NCBI GenBank assembly: GCA_014879465.1
Contig: JACSSA010000086.1
Span: 1 to 45,869 of the forward strand
DNA length: 45,869 bases
Direction of reading: 5' to 3'
Source of the DNA: Rhodothermales bacterium
GTDB taxonomy: Bacteria; Bacteroidota; Rhodothermia; Rhodothermales; BA12
The position numbers were made by a program, and so were the translations under genes. Of the stretch, positions 32,250-42,200 are shown one piece after another (within the stretch, counting starts at the first letter, position 1; each line of letters starts with the position of its first letter). The notes beneath the pieces were generated by a model that saw only the letters and a list, made by a program, of their open reading frames with translations, had not been told where the DNA came from and did no database searches.

Positions 32250-33017
32250 TCATCCCTGCACCTCGGTTTCGCCGCTGGGCGGCAGCGTGGGCAGGTCGCG
32301 TTCGAACGGCTGCACCTTGAAGGCGGTGAGGTGGGTGGGGACTTTTCGACCCTCCACGGTTTGCCCGGTGTGGTAGTGTTTTTGCCAGCGGGCGCTGCGC
32401 TCGGTGTCTTCGTTGAACGCCTTGCGGCCTTTGCGCCACGCCTCGAATTCCTCGAAGAGCTGGGGGTCAGAGTGCAGCGACCGGATCTCCGGCGACCGTC
32501 CGCTCAGCAGCCCCGGATCGAACGGCTGGATAAAACAAATCGGCTCGCCCTTCTCGAACACCACCGGGCGGTGCGGCTCCAACAGTTGCCAGTTCATCGT
32601 GAACGAAAACGGGCTCCAGTCCGTCTCCACAAACCCTTCGAGCGCAAACGCCCCCGGCTTGGGCTGGTTGGGCATGCCGCGTGCGAGCAGGCCGATGCCC
32701 GGCTCGGTGCGGAAGAGCCACGGCAGCGCGAACGTGAGAATGCCCGAGCCGAAGTGCGACGAGATGAGCATCGCGTGGCGCTCTTCGCCCGGTGCAAAGG
32801 CGATGTCCATGTTGTGAGGCGCGCCCTCCGTGCCGTCCCAGGTGGCGATGAAGCTCGCGGGGCAGAGCACCATCCAGCCCGCGTGGTTGGCCATCGTGAG
32901 CGGTAGGCAGCGGTAAGCGAAGCGGCTGGGCGTGGCGTCCATCCAGTCGCGGCGCGGCGTGGCCGGGACGATGGGCCAGTCGTCAGCGCCGGTGAGTTCG
33001 TGGGCGATCAGGTGCAT
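32250..33017 (-). CDS. DUF6065 family protein
   Basis: The 255-residue protein matches DUF6065: CLPLTMANHAGWMVLCPASF, ISSHFGSGILTFALPWLFRT, ALEGFVETDWSPFSFTMNWQ, FEKGEPICFIQPFDPG, and near the end WQKHYHTGQTVEG. The family has no established function; it is cytosolic with no signal or membrane segment. ATG 33017 begins MHLIAHELTGADDW and gives the family length. It lies 165 bases upstream of nuoG in the same direction, with nothing recognisable in that gap. A link with complex I is not supported beyond proximity. Confidence 0.8.
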   Translation of the reverse strand: MHLIAHELTGADDWPIVPATPRRDWMDATPSRFAYRCLPLTMANHAGWMVLCPASFIATWDGTEGAPHNMDIAFAPGEERHAMLISSHFGSGILTFALPWLFRTEPGIGLLARGMPNQPKPGAFALEGFVETDWSPFSFTMNWQLLEPHRPVVFEKGEPICFIQPFDPGLLSGRSPEIRSLHSDPQLFEEFEAWRKGRKAFNEDTERSARWQKHYHTGQTVEGRKVPTHLTAFKVQPFERDLPTLPPSGETEVQG

Positions 33018-33084
33018 AAGTGCTGGCGTTTGGCCTTTGCAACCGGGCGTTGGCGGGAGGTTCCGCCGTCGGTGGGACAAAAGG

Positions 33085-33125
33085 TCTTGCCGTGGCGAGC
33101 GCGGCGAAGCCCTCTCGCCATGGAA
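33085..33125. repeat. Remnant of the dispersed palindrome family
   Basis: TGGCGAG (33093-33099) and CTCGCCA (33114-33120) form a perfect 7-bp inverted repeat around CGCGGCGAAGCCCT. The sequence resembles the GGCGAGCGAAGCCATCTCG arm of the element at 1509-1589. It lies in the 179-base gap between the lipoprotein gene and the DUF6065 gene. Confidence 0.4.
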
Positions 33126-33196
33126 GCCGCGAATCGACGGGAGCGCCGCGCCGCCTTGCTCCTTTCAGCGACCACGTTCAACGTTCCGGGCAGCGC

Positions 33197-33817
33197 TTAT
33201 TCGCGCACCAAAAGCTCGGCGGCTATGGCGTCGATGGTGTCCTGCTCGAACAATTCCGGCGCGTAGGTTACGCGGATCTTTCGCCACGTCTGACCCACAG
33301 CAGCGGGCTGCAAGTACATCACCGAAGCCATGTTTTGCCCTTGTCGGGTGGCGGTGTAGCGCGCCCGGACGATCTCCAGCGGGGAGCCTTGGGAGCCGTC
33401 CTTGCGCACCACCGGGACGTGCAGGGTGTCGGGCGCACCAACCCGTTCCACCTGCTCGAACACCCCCGTTTGGCGCATGCCCGACAGCGTGTTGGCGACG
33501 GTTTGCTCCAGCGTTTCGTTGGAGGTGTACCGGAAGGCGGTCAGCCATGCCGCACCTTCTACGGGCAGATTCTTGAAGCCGTACTGGTACATCACTCCGT
33601 TTGTGCCTTGGTCTTCGCGGCTCCGTAAAAACAGGTGGGTGGTCTCGGACGGGAAGTCGTTCGCCTGCATCTGCGTGGCGGCTTGCATAAGCAGTGCCGT
33701 CATCAGCGAATCCACCGCGGGGGAAGCGCGGTAGGTGCGGGTGGAGGACGACGACGAACCGCATCCGGTCTGGAGCGCCAGCGGAACCGCGAGCAGGAGG
33801 AGAAGACGAGTTTTCAT
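33197..33817 (-). CDS. Hypothetical lipoprotein
   Basis: A 206-residue protein with MKTRLLLLLAVPLALQTGCGSSSSS, a lipoprotein-type signal followed by a serine linker. The mature part alternates amphipathic helices (DSLMTALLMQAATQMQAN) and strands (MYQYGFKNLPVEGAAWLTAFRYTSNETLEQTVANTL), ending in a helix. I recognise no family. ATG 33817 is chosen over an upstream in-frame ATG because the signal peptide begins there. It is divergent from the aminotransferase gene at 33916. Confidence 0.65.
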   Translation of the reverse strand: MKTRLLLLLAVPLALQTGCGSSSSSTRTYRASPAVDSLMTALLMQAATQMQANDFPSETTHLFLRSREDQGTNGVMYQYGFKNLPVEGAAWLTAFRYTSNETLEQTVANTLSGMRQTGVFEQVERVGAPDTLHVPVVRKDGSQGSPLEIVRARYTATRQGQNMASVMYLQPAAVGQTWRKIRVTYAPELFEQDTIDAIAAELLVRE

Positions 33818-33879
33818 AACGTGTACTGCGGATGGCGGCATCCATCTTACGCTCCCGAAACGCCCTTCGGCAACATCCT

Positions 33880-33887
33880 TATCTTTA
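33880..33887 (+). promoter_or_regulatory. Candidate -7 element of the aminotransferase gene
   Basis: TATCTTTA, 28 bases before ATG 33916, in an AT-rich patch that also contains the palindrome TATCGATA (33886-33893). The position agrees with TATCTTG boxes before other genes in the window. Confidence 0.45.
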
Positions 33888-33915
33888 TCGATAGAAAAAA
33901 ACCGCTTCCGCTTCG

Positions 33916-35421
33916 ATGAACGCTACGCTTTGGGCCTCGCCGCTGCCGATCGACACGCTCGAAACCCACTTCGCGCCGTTTCGCGCCGGGGTCGTGGGCG
34001 TGGACGCGACGGTCGAGACGCCCAAAGGCACGATGCCGCTCGTTTACGCCGACTGGATCGCGTCGGGGCGGCTCTACGGCCCGATTGAGGCGCGGATGGC
34101 GGAGACGTTTGCGCCGTTCGTGGGCAACACGCACACCGAGACGAGCGCCTGCGGCACGCTCATGACCCGCGCCTACCACGAAGCCCAGCGCCGGATCAAG
34201 GCGCACGTCGGGGCCTGCACCGACGACGTGCTGATCGTGGCGGGCAGCGGGATGACGGGCGTCGTCAACAAGTTCCAGCGCATCCTCGGCCTCCGCCTGC
34301 CCGAACGCCTCCAGCGCTTCGCCGACGTGCCCGAGGCCGAACGCCCGGTCGTGTTCGTCACGCACATGGAGCACCACTCCAACCAAACGTCGTGGCTCGA
34401 AACCACCGCCGACGTGGTCGTGGTGGAGGCGGGCGACGACGGATTGGTCGATGTGGAACGGTTGGAGGAGACGGTGGGTCGCTACGCCGCGTCGGGGCGG
34501 CTGCTCATCGGCGCGTTCACGGCCTGCTCGAACGTCACCGGCATCGAGACGCCCATCCACGCGATGGCGGCGGTGATGCACCGCCACGGCGGGCTGTGCT
34601 TCGCCGACTACGCCGCCTCGGCCCCGTACGTCGACATCGACATGCACCCGGACGGGCCGGGCGCGGACACGTGTCTCGACGCCGTCTACTTCTCGCCGCA
34701 CAAGTTTCTCGGCGGCCCCGGAACGCCCGGCGTGCTCGTCTTCCACCGTCGCCTCTACCAAAACACCGTCCCGGACCACCCCGGCGGCGGCACGGTCAAC
34801 TGGACGAACCCGTGGGGCGGCCACTCGTACGTTTCGGACATCGAGGCCCGCGAGGACGGCGGCACGCCCGCGTTTCTTCAGACGATCCGCGCCGCGCTGG
34901 CCGTGGACGTGAAGGAGCAGATGGGGACGGCGGCCATCCGGGCGCGCGAGGCCGAGCTGCTGGCCGTGGCGCTGCCGAGGCTGCGGGCGATGCCGGGCGT
35001 CCACCTGCTTGCCGACACCCACGACGAACGCCTCGGCATCGTGTCGTTCTACGTCGAGGACATGCATTTCAACCTGCTCGTGCGGCTGCTCAACGACCGC
35101 TACGGCGTGCAGGTGCGCGGCGGCTGCTCGTGCGCGGGTACCTACGGGCACTACCTGCTGCACGTCGATCCGTCGCGGTCGGCCGCCATCACCGACGCCA
35201 TCGAGGCGGGCGATCTGACCGACAAGCCGGGCTGGGTGCGCCTCTCGCTCCACCCGACGATGACCGACGCCGAACTTGCCTACACGCTCGACGCCATCGA
35301 AGCCTGCATCGTGCACGCCGATGCGTGGAAGGCGGACTACCGCTACGACCCGCACACGAACGAGTTTGTGTTCGACGGCCCTGACCCGCTGCCGGACGTG
35401 GCCGGATGGTTTTCGGTGTGA
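33916..35421 (+). CDS. Class V aminotransferase (cysteine-desulfurase-like)
   Basis: The 501-residue PLP enzyme belongs to the class V fold of cysteine desulfurases and related lyases. VYADWIASGRLYGPIE is the N-terminal motif, MEHHSNQTSWLE has the His stacking on PLP, FADYAASAPYVDIDM has the Asp, and YFSPHKFLGGPGTPGVLVF contains the PLP lysine. Toward the C-terminus VRGGCSCAGTYGHYLL holds two cysteines at the place of the active-site loop in SufS-type enzymes. It is about 90 residues longer than SufS, with extra sequence in the middle and the end, so a true desulfurase role is uncertain. It is monocistronic or paired with the downstream glycosylase-like gene 63 bases away. Confidence 0.85.
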   Translation: MNATLWASPLPIDTLETHFAPFRAGVVGVDATVETPKGTMPLVYADWIASGRLYGPIEARMAETFAPFVGNTHTETSACGTLMTRAYHEAQRRIKAHVGACTDDVLIVAGSGMTGVVNKFQRILGLRLPERLQRFADVPEAERPVVFVTHMEHHSNQTSWLETTADVVVVEAGDDGLVDVERLEETVGRYAASGRLLIGAFTACSNVTGIETPIHAMAAVMHRHGGLCFADYAASAPYVDIDMHPDGPGADTCLDAVYFSPHKFLGGPGTPGVLVFHRRLYQNTVPDHPGGGTVNWTNPWGGHSYVSDIEAREDGGTPAFLQTIRAALAVDVKEQMGTAAIRAREAELLAVALPRLRAMPGVHLLADTHDERLGIVSFYVEDMHFNLLVRLLNDRYGVQVRGGCSCAGTYGHYLLHVDPSRSAAITDAIEAGDLTDKPGWVRLSLHPTMTDAELAYTLDAIEACIVHADAWKADYRYDPHTNEFVFDGPDPLPDVAGWFSV

Positions 35422-35484
35422 GGGGGCTGGTTTCCAGTGGCCCGATTCTGACCACTCTCAACGACCAACCCCCGCCTCCCGCTT

Positions 35485-36108
35485 GTGACCCTCGACCTTG
35501 CTACGCTGTTCGCCGCGCCGTCGTCGCCGACGCTGTTCAACTTCTACCGCGACAACGATCCGGCGTACGATGTGCCGGACGGAGCGAGGCTTCGACGGGA
35601 AAACCTCGAGCGGTATGTGAAGTCGTGGGACGCGCCCGATGTGTTGCTGGTGGCCGAAGCGCCAGGGCCGAACGGGGCGCGGTTTTCGGGCGTTCCGCTC
35701 ACGCCGGAGGTGTTTTTTCTCGATCCGGAGCATACGCTCTTCGGCTTGTCGCCGACCTCCCGGAGCGCCGAAATGGGCCGTCCGCATGCGGAATACAGCG
35801 GCGGGATAGTGCGGCGGGTGCTCGCGCCGTACGCGGGCCGCGTGGCCATTTGGAACGCCGTGCCGCTGCATCCGCACCGGGCCGGGGAGGCGCGATCGAT
35901 CCGCACGCCCAGCCGCGCCGACGTGCGGGCGTGGTCGCCGCTGCTCGAAGCCGTCGTGCAGACCGTCCGTCCGTCGATCGTGCTGGCCGTGGGGCGGATT
36001 GCCGAGCGGAGTTTGGCGGATTTGGGCGTCGGGGCGACGTACATTCGCCACCCCTCGCAGGGCGGGGCCGTGCTCTTCGCCGAGGGCGTCCGCAACGCGC
36101 TGGGGTGA
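35485..36108 (+). CDS. Uracil-DNA-glycosylase-like protein
   Basis: The 207-residue protein has the UDG-superfamily pattern: DVLLVAEAPGPNGARFSGVPLT, the motif that binds the uracil and carries the catalytic acidic/Asn position, then RVAIWNAVPLHPHRAGE, and GATYIRHPSQGG, the His-containing DNA-intercalation loop. It resembles the family 4-6 type single-domain proteins without iron-sulfur cysteines. A role in removing deaminated bases is inferred. The start is GTG 35485; no ATG fits. It lies downstream of the aminotransferase gene and 119 bases before the alpha-2-macroglobulin gene. Confidence 0.8.
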   Translation: MTLDLATLFAAPSSPTLFNFYRDNDPAYDVPDGARLRRENLERYVKSWDAPDVLLVAEAPGPNGARFSGVPLTPEVFFLDPEHTLFGLSPTSRSAEMGRPHAEYSGGIVRRVLAPYAGRVAIWNAVPLHPHRAGEARSIRTPSRADVRAWSPLLEAVVQTVRPSIVLAVGRIAERSLADLGVGATYIRHPSQGGAVLFAEGVRNALG

Positions 36109-36203
36109 CGCGCCGGAAGGCCAGTGCCCGGTGTGCTCGGAAGTGCGATGTCGTCTGGTCTGAAACCGCAGCACGCGCAGGGGCGGTGGTCGTACGTTAG
36201 GGC

Positions 36204-36217
36204 TTCGACCTTCACCC
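36204..36217 (+). promoter_or_regulatory. Heptamer leader motif before the macroglobulin gene
   Basis: TTCGACC followed directly by TTCACCC, 10 bases before ATG 36228. The same heptamer style precedes mnmA, rsmE and the kinase gene. Confidence 0.35.
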
Positions 36218-36227
36218 CGTTCGTCCG

Positions 36228-39200
36228 ATGCGGTCGATCCTTGCTGGCGTCCTTCTCGCCGCCCTTGCCCTTCCGGTCCTGATGGCCCAATCGTCCAACC
36301 CCAACGACCCGTGGTACGATGCTCGCTGGCAGCGGGTAGAACGGTTGAGGCAAGAGGGGCAGGTGCGTTCGGCCAAGGCGGCGGTGGATTCCATCTACGT
36401 CCGCGCCACCGAACGAGGCGACCAGCAGGTGCGTGTCCGGGCGGCGCTCGTGAAGGCCAGCCTCGCCATCGTGCTGGAAGACGAAACGCCGACGGCCGAG
36501 GATGCTTTGCAAGGCACGGACGGCGCAGCGATGCAGGCATTTGCGGCGCTCGACAGTGCGCTTGCCGGAGCCGACGCCACCACGCGCCCCATTCTGGAGA
36601 GCCATCTGGCGGAATCGTACCTGATCTATTTCCGCGAGAAGCGCTGGCAGATCGCCCAACGCACCGACGTCTCCGGCGGTAGCCGTTCGGCAGACATCAC
36701 GACATGGACGCTTCGCGACTTCGCCGACGCCGCCCGCGACCGCCACCGCGCTGCCCTCGCCGACCCGCAGGCGCTGGCCCTAACGCCGGTTTCGCAGGTG
36801 CAGTACCTGCTCGAAGGCGCGGCCCGCGAAGCCGGAAAGGGCACGACGATTCCCAACGGCCGCACCCTGCGTCCGACGCTGCTCGACCTGCTCGGAGGTC
36901 GGGCGCTGGACTTCTACGAGGCCGACGACCTGCTCACGGCGTTCCCTGAAGAGCGCTACCGTTTGGGCGAGGCAGAGTGGTTCGCGCTGCCCGACGGCTT
37001 TGCCGCTGCCGACCTCGGCGCGACGCCCAACGGTTCGCTGCAAGCGGAGGCGACGCACGTCTTCCAGACGATCACCCGCACTCATCTCTCCGACGGCGAC
37101 GCGGGGGCGCTCCTTGACGTCTCGCTCCGCCGCCTTGCGTTTGGCCGCACCCACAGCACGCTTCCCGACAAGGACGACCGCTACGAACGCGCCCTCCGCG
37201 ACCTTTTGGAGCGCTACCGCACGACGCCGCACAGCAGCCTCGTGGCGTTCCGGCTGGCCGAATACCTGACCGGCTCGGCCTCGACGCGCCCACGCCCCGG
37301 CATCCGCGTGCGCACCGTCGGAAGTGCCGACGACTCCGACGCGTCCGGCCCCGACCGTGCTCGGCTGGCCGAGGCGTTGCGGTTGTGCGAATCGGCCGTC
37401 GCCCAGCATCCGCAGACGCCGGGCGCGAACGCTTGCACCGGGCTGGTCAATCGACTGCGGCAAGCCAGCCTGTACGTCGAAGCGCCGCAGTTCGTCGAGC
37501 CGAACACGCCGTGGCTGATCGCCTCGTCGTACGCGATGACGGACGCGGCGCATCTGCGCGTCGTGCCGGTGACAAAGGCGTGGGTCGAACGGTTCGAGCA
37601 GGCCGACTACCGCACCGAGCGTCCGGCGATGCTGAGCGAACTCTATGCGATGCGTCCGGTGGAGGCCGTGCGCCACACGCTTCCGGGCGGTCGCGATCTG
37701 GGCGGGCACCGCGTCGAACTGCCGATGCAGCCTCGGGCGGCGGGGCATTACGCGCTGATCGTGAGCGCCGACGGTCGGTTTTCGGTGCCGGAAGCCTATG
37801 GATATCAGCTTTTTGCGTTCGTGCACGTCACGCCGGTGAACGGGATGCTCCGTGCCGAGAGCAGTGGGCAGACGCTCGCCCGCGTGCTCGACCGCACCTC
37901 CGGGCGTCCGCTGGCCGGGCAGACTGTGCGCGTGGTCGACTCCGAAGGGCGGCGCGGCGCGGGCACGGTGGTTTCGACGGTTCGCACCGACGAACGCGGC
38001 GAGGCGACGGTGTCCGTCCCGTCCAACCAGTCGTGGCGGTACCGCATCGAGGCGGGGCAGGGCGAGGAGTCCGTCGTGCTCGGTGGGGCGCAGGGGTACT
38101 ACGACGGCAGGCCCGAAACCAGCCCGCAAGCGCTCGTCTTCACCGATCGCGCGCTCTACCGTCCGGGCCAAACCATCCGCTTCAAGGCCATCGTCTTCCT
38201 GTCCGACGGGCGTTCGGGCCGCGTGATGGCGGGTCAGACGGTTCGGGTGACGCTGACCGCGCCCAACGGCACGGAGGTCGTCACGGAGACGATGACAACG
38301 ACCGAGTTTGGCAGCGTCTCCGGGTCGTTTGCCGCGCCCACAGGCACGCTCACCGGGGCGATGAGCCTGGCCGTGACGGTGGATGGGAACCACGCCGGAG
38401 CCGCCCAGCCTCGGGTCGAAGAATACCGCCGCCCGACGTTCGAGGCCACGTTCGACGACCTCGAAGGGACGCCGCGCTTCGGCGATCCGGTGACGGTACG
38501 CGGCCAGGCCACGTCGTACGCGGGCGTGCCGCTGCAAGACGCGAGCGTGCGTTACCGCGTTGTCCGCCAGCCCGTCTTCCCGTGGTGGGCGTGGTGGTGG
38601 GGCGGAGGCCGCAGCGAGGAGGAAATCGTCAACGGAACGGTCAAAACCGGAGCCGACGGCGCGTTCGCCGTAACCTTCACGCCGCGCCCCGATCCGCAAG
38701 ACAACCCGGATTCGGGCGTGTCGTACCGCTACAGGGTGATCGCCGACGTGACCGACGTGTCCGGCGAGACGCAGGTGGGCGAGACGGCGGTGAACGTGGG
38801 CTTCCGCACGCTCCGCGCCTCGGTGGTCGTGCCCCGCGTGCTTGATTTGGCGAACGCGCCCGACACGCTCGCCCTCGCCGTCGAGAACCTCTCCGGCACG
38901 TCCGTGGACGCCGCCGGGACGATACGCTTCGACCTGCTCGACGGCCCACACCCGACGCTGCGCGACCGCCTCTGGGCCGCGCCCGACACGGTGGCGATGG
39001 CCGAGGCCGAGCACCGCCGCCGCTTCCCGCACGACCCGTACGGACGAGAGAAAACGGCGATTCCGGAATGGAAAACGGCCCGAACCGTCGCAACCGTCGA
39101 CTTTGATACGCGCCGCGCCCGTTCGGTGCGGCTGCCGTCGCGGATGCCCGAGGGCGCGTACCGCGTGACGCTGCGGACGACCGACAACGCGGGACGCCCA

Positions 39201-42200
39201 GTGGAGACGGCGTCGTATGTGACGGTGCTGAGCGCGACGACGCGGACGATGCCGGTTCCGGCGCTCGCCTTTGCCGAGCTGCTCACCCCAAGTGCCAAGG
39301 TCGGCGAGTCGGCGCGGCTCGTCGTCGGATCGTCCGAGCCGAACGTGACGGTGCGCGTGGACGTGGAGGCCGACGGGCGGATCGTGCGCACGGAGTACCT
39401 CACCGTCTCCAACGAAAAACGGACGATTGCCGTGCCCGTGACGGAGGCGTTGAACGACGGCTTTGGCTTCCACGTCGCGGCGGTGCGTGCCAACCGGGCG
39501 TTCACCAACAGCTTCACCGTCGCCGTGCCGCGTCCGGAGCGGACGCTCGCCGTCCGGCTCGTCACGATGCGCGACCGGCTGCTGCCCGGTGCGCAGGAGA
39601 CGTGGACGCTCTCCGTGCGCGGCTCCGACGGCGAGCGCCTCGCCGCCGAGACCGTCTTGTCGATGTACGACGCCAGCCTCGACGCCATCGCGCCGCACGA
39701 CTGGCCAAAGGCTTTCCCGTGGGGTACGGCGTGGCTACGTCGCCCGTGGCAGCCGCTGGGCGTGGGCGTGCAGACGGTCGCCGTCCACTTCGAGCAACCC
39801 TCGACGCCCGACGCCAGCATCGCCTACGACGCGCTTGACCGGTTCGGGTTCGGCTCGTTCAACGCGTGGAGCAACCGCTACGCCGCCCGGCGGATGGCCA
39901 TGTCCGTGGCTGAGCCCACGGCGGCTGCGCCCGAGATGATGGAGCAGGCGGCCGGCCAAACCGTCGCCGACGCCGCGGCCCCGTCTCCCCCGCCGCCGCC
40001 GCCGCCGCCCGGTGCGCCGCCCGCCGCGGCCAAGACGGCGGCCGAACAGGAGGCCGAAGCCGCCCGCGAACGCCTCGACGGGGTGTCGCTGCGCCGCAAC
40101 CTCCAAGAGACCGCCTTCTTCTTCCCGACACTCGGCACCGACGCCGACGGCAACGTGACGTTCGCCTTCACGATGCCCGAAGCGCTCACGCGCTGGAACC
40201 TGTTTGCTTTTGCGCACACACCCGACCTCAAGGCCGGGTTCGCGAAGGCCTCGACCGTCACGCAGAAGGATCTGATGGTGACGCCCAACCTCCCGCGTTT
40301 CGTCCGCGAGGGCGACCGGGTGCGCGTCACCGCCCGCCTCGACAACCGCTCCGGCGGGCCGCTCGCCGGAGAAGCCGCGCTCCTGCTCTTCGACGCCGCC
40401 ACGATGCAGCCGGTGGACGCCGCGCTCGGCAACACCACCGCCGTCCAGCGCGTGAGCCTCGCCGCCGATTCCAGCCTCGCGCTCGCGTGGACGATCGCCG
40501 TCCCGAACGACGCGGCGGGGAAGGGCAGCGGCGCGTACGTCTACCGCGTCGTGGCGCGCACCGACCGCGCCGAAGACGGCGAGGAAGGGCTGCTGCCGGT
40601 CTTGACCAACCGCACGCTCGTCACGGAGACGCGCCCGCTGCCGATCCGGCAGGGCCAGACGAAGACGTTCACGCTCGACAAACTGCTCGCCTCGGCGTCC
40701 GACCCGACGATCCAGACGCAGCGGCTCACGCTGGAGTTCACGCCAAACCCGGCGTGGCACGCCGTCACGGCGCTCCCGTACCTGATGGAGTTTCCGTACG
40801 AGTGCACCGAGCAGACGTTCTCCCGCTACTACGCCAACCGCCTCGGCAGCTTCATCGCCCAGTCCGACCCGCGCATCCGGGCGATCTTCGACCGCTGGCG
40901 GCAGACCGACGCGCAGGCGCTCGTCTCCAACCTCGAACGGAATCCCGAACTCAAGTCCGCGCTGCTCGAACAGACGCCGTGGGTGCTCGACGCCCGCGAC
41001 GAAACCGAGCGCAAACGCCGCGTGGGCGTGCTGATGGACGTGGCGCGGATGAACGCCGAACTCGAAACGGCGCTGCGCAAACTCGAAGACCAGCAGATGA
41101 GCAACGGCGCGTGGCCGTGGTTCGCGGGCGGACGCGACGACCGCTACATCACGCAAACCATCGTCTCCGGCCTTGGCAAACTCCGGTACCTCGGCGTCAC
41201 GGGCGAGGCCACGGGGCGCATCGACCGGATGAACGACCGCGCCCTCGACTACCTCGATGCGCAGATGGTGCGCGACTACGCGCGACTGTCGATGCCATCG
41301 TCAACGACGTTGCCGAGGAATAGCCGCACCGACACCGCCGCCTTCGTACCGGAGGCGCTGACCGTCCACTACCTCTACACGCGGAGCTTCTACCCGGATC
41401 GCGCCGCGTCGGGCGATGTGCGCACGGCCCTCGCGTTCTTCCGCCGCAAGAGCGCCGCCGCGTGGCGTTCCTATCCGATGTACACGCAGATGCTTCTGGC
41501 GCTGTCGATGCACCGCACGGGCCACGCCGACGTGCGCGAACGCGCCGTCGACGGGCTGAACGTCGCCCAGCGCATCCTCCGCGCCGCCCGCGAAAACGCC
41601 CGCCGCGACGACGAACTCGGCATGTACTGGGAGAACACGTCCGGCTGGTTCTGGTGGCAAGCGCCCATCGAGCGCCAGGCCCTCACCATCGAAGCCTTCG
41701 GCGAGATCGCCAAGGACAGCGAGGCCGTCGGGGAGATGCGCATCTGGCTGCTCAAGCAAAAGCAGGTGCAGGACTGGGAGACGACGCGGGCGACCGTGGA
41801 CGCCATCTACGCGCTCCTGCTCGACGACGGCCAACGCGGCGGAACGACGGCGCAGCAACGCGTCGTCGAACTGCTCGCCGAAGTCCCCGCCGTCACGATT
41901 CAGGTTGGAGCCGAGACGTTCGACGTGCGCCGCCTCGCAGGTCAGCAGGAAGACGGCACCGGCTACTTCAAGCAGACGTGGCCCGGCGAGGCCGTCTCGC
42001 CCGACATGGGGCGCGTCACCGTCACGATGCCCGCCTCGCGCACGCCCGTGGCGTGGGGCGCGCTCTACTGGCAGTACTTCCAGCCGCTCGACCGCGTGAC
42101 CGCCTCCCAGCCCGGCGACGGCATGGCGGGCAACCCGCTGCGCCTCCGGCAGGAGCTGTTCGTCGAACGCGCCAGCCCGTCCGGCCCGCAACTGGCCGCA

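Noticed and set aside
36780-39698. 972-codon open frame on the minus strand inside the macroglobulin gene
   Set aside because: It is antisense to an intact family gene; long antisense frames are common in GC-rich DNA and the protein is His/Arg rich with no domain.
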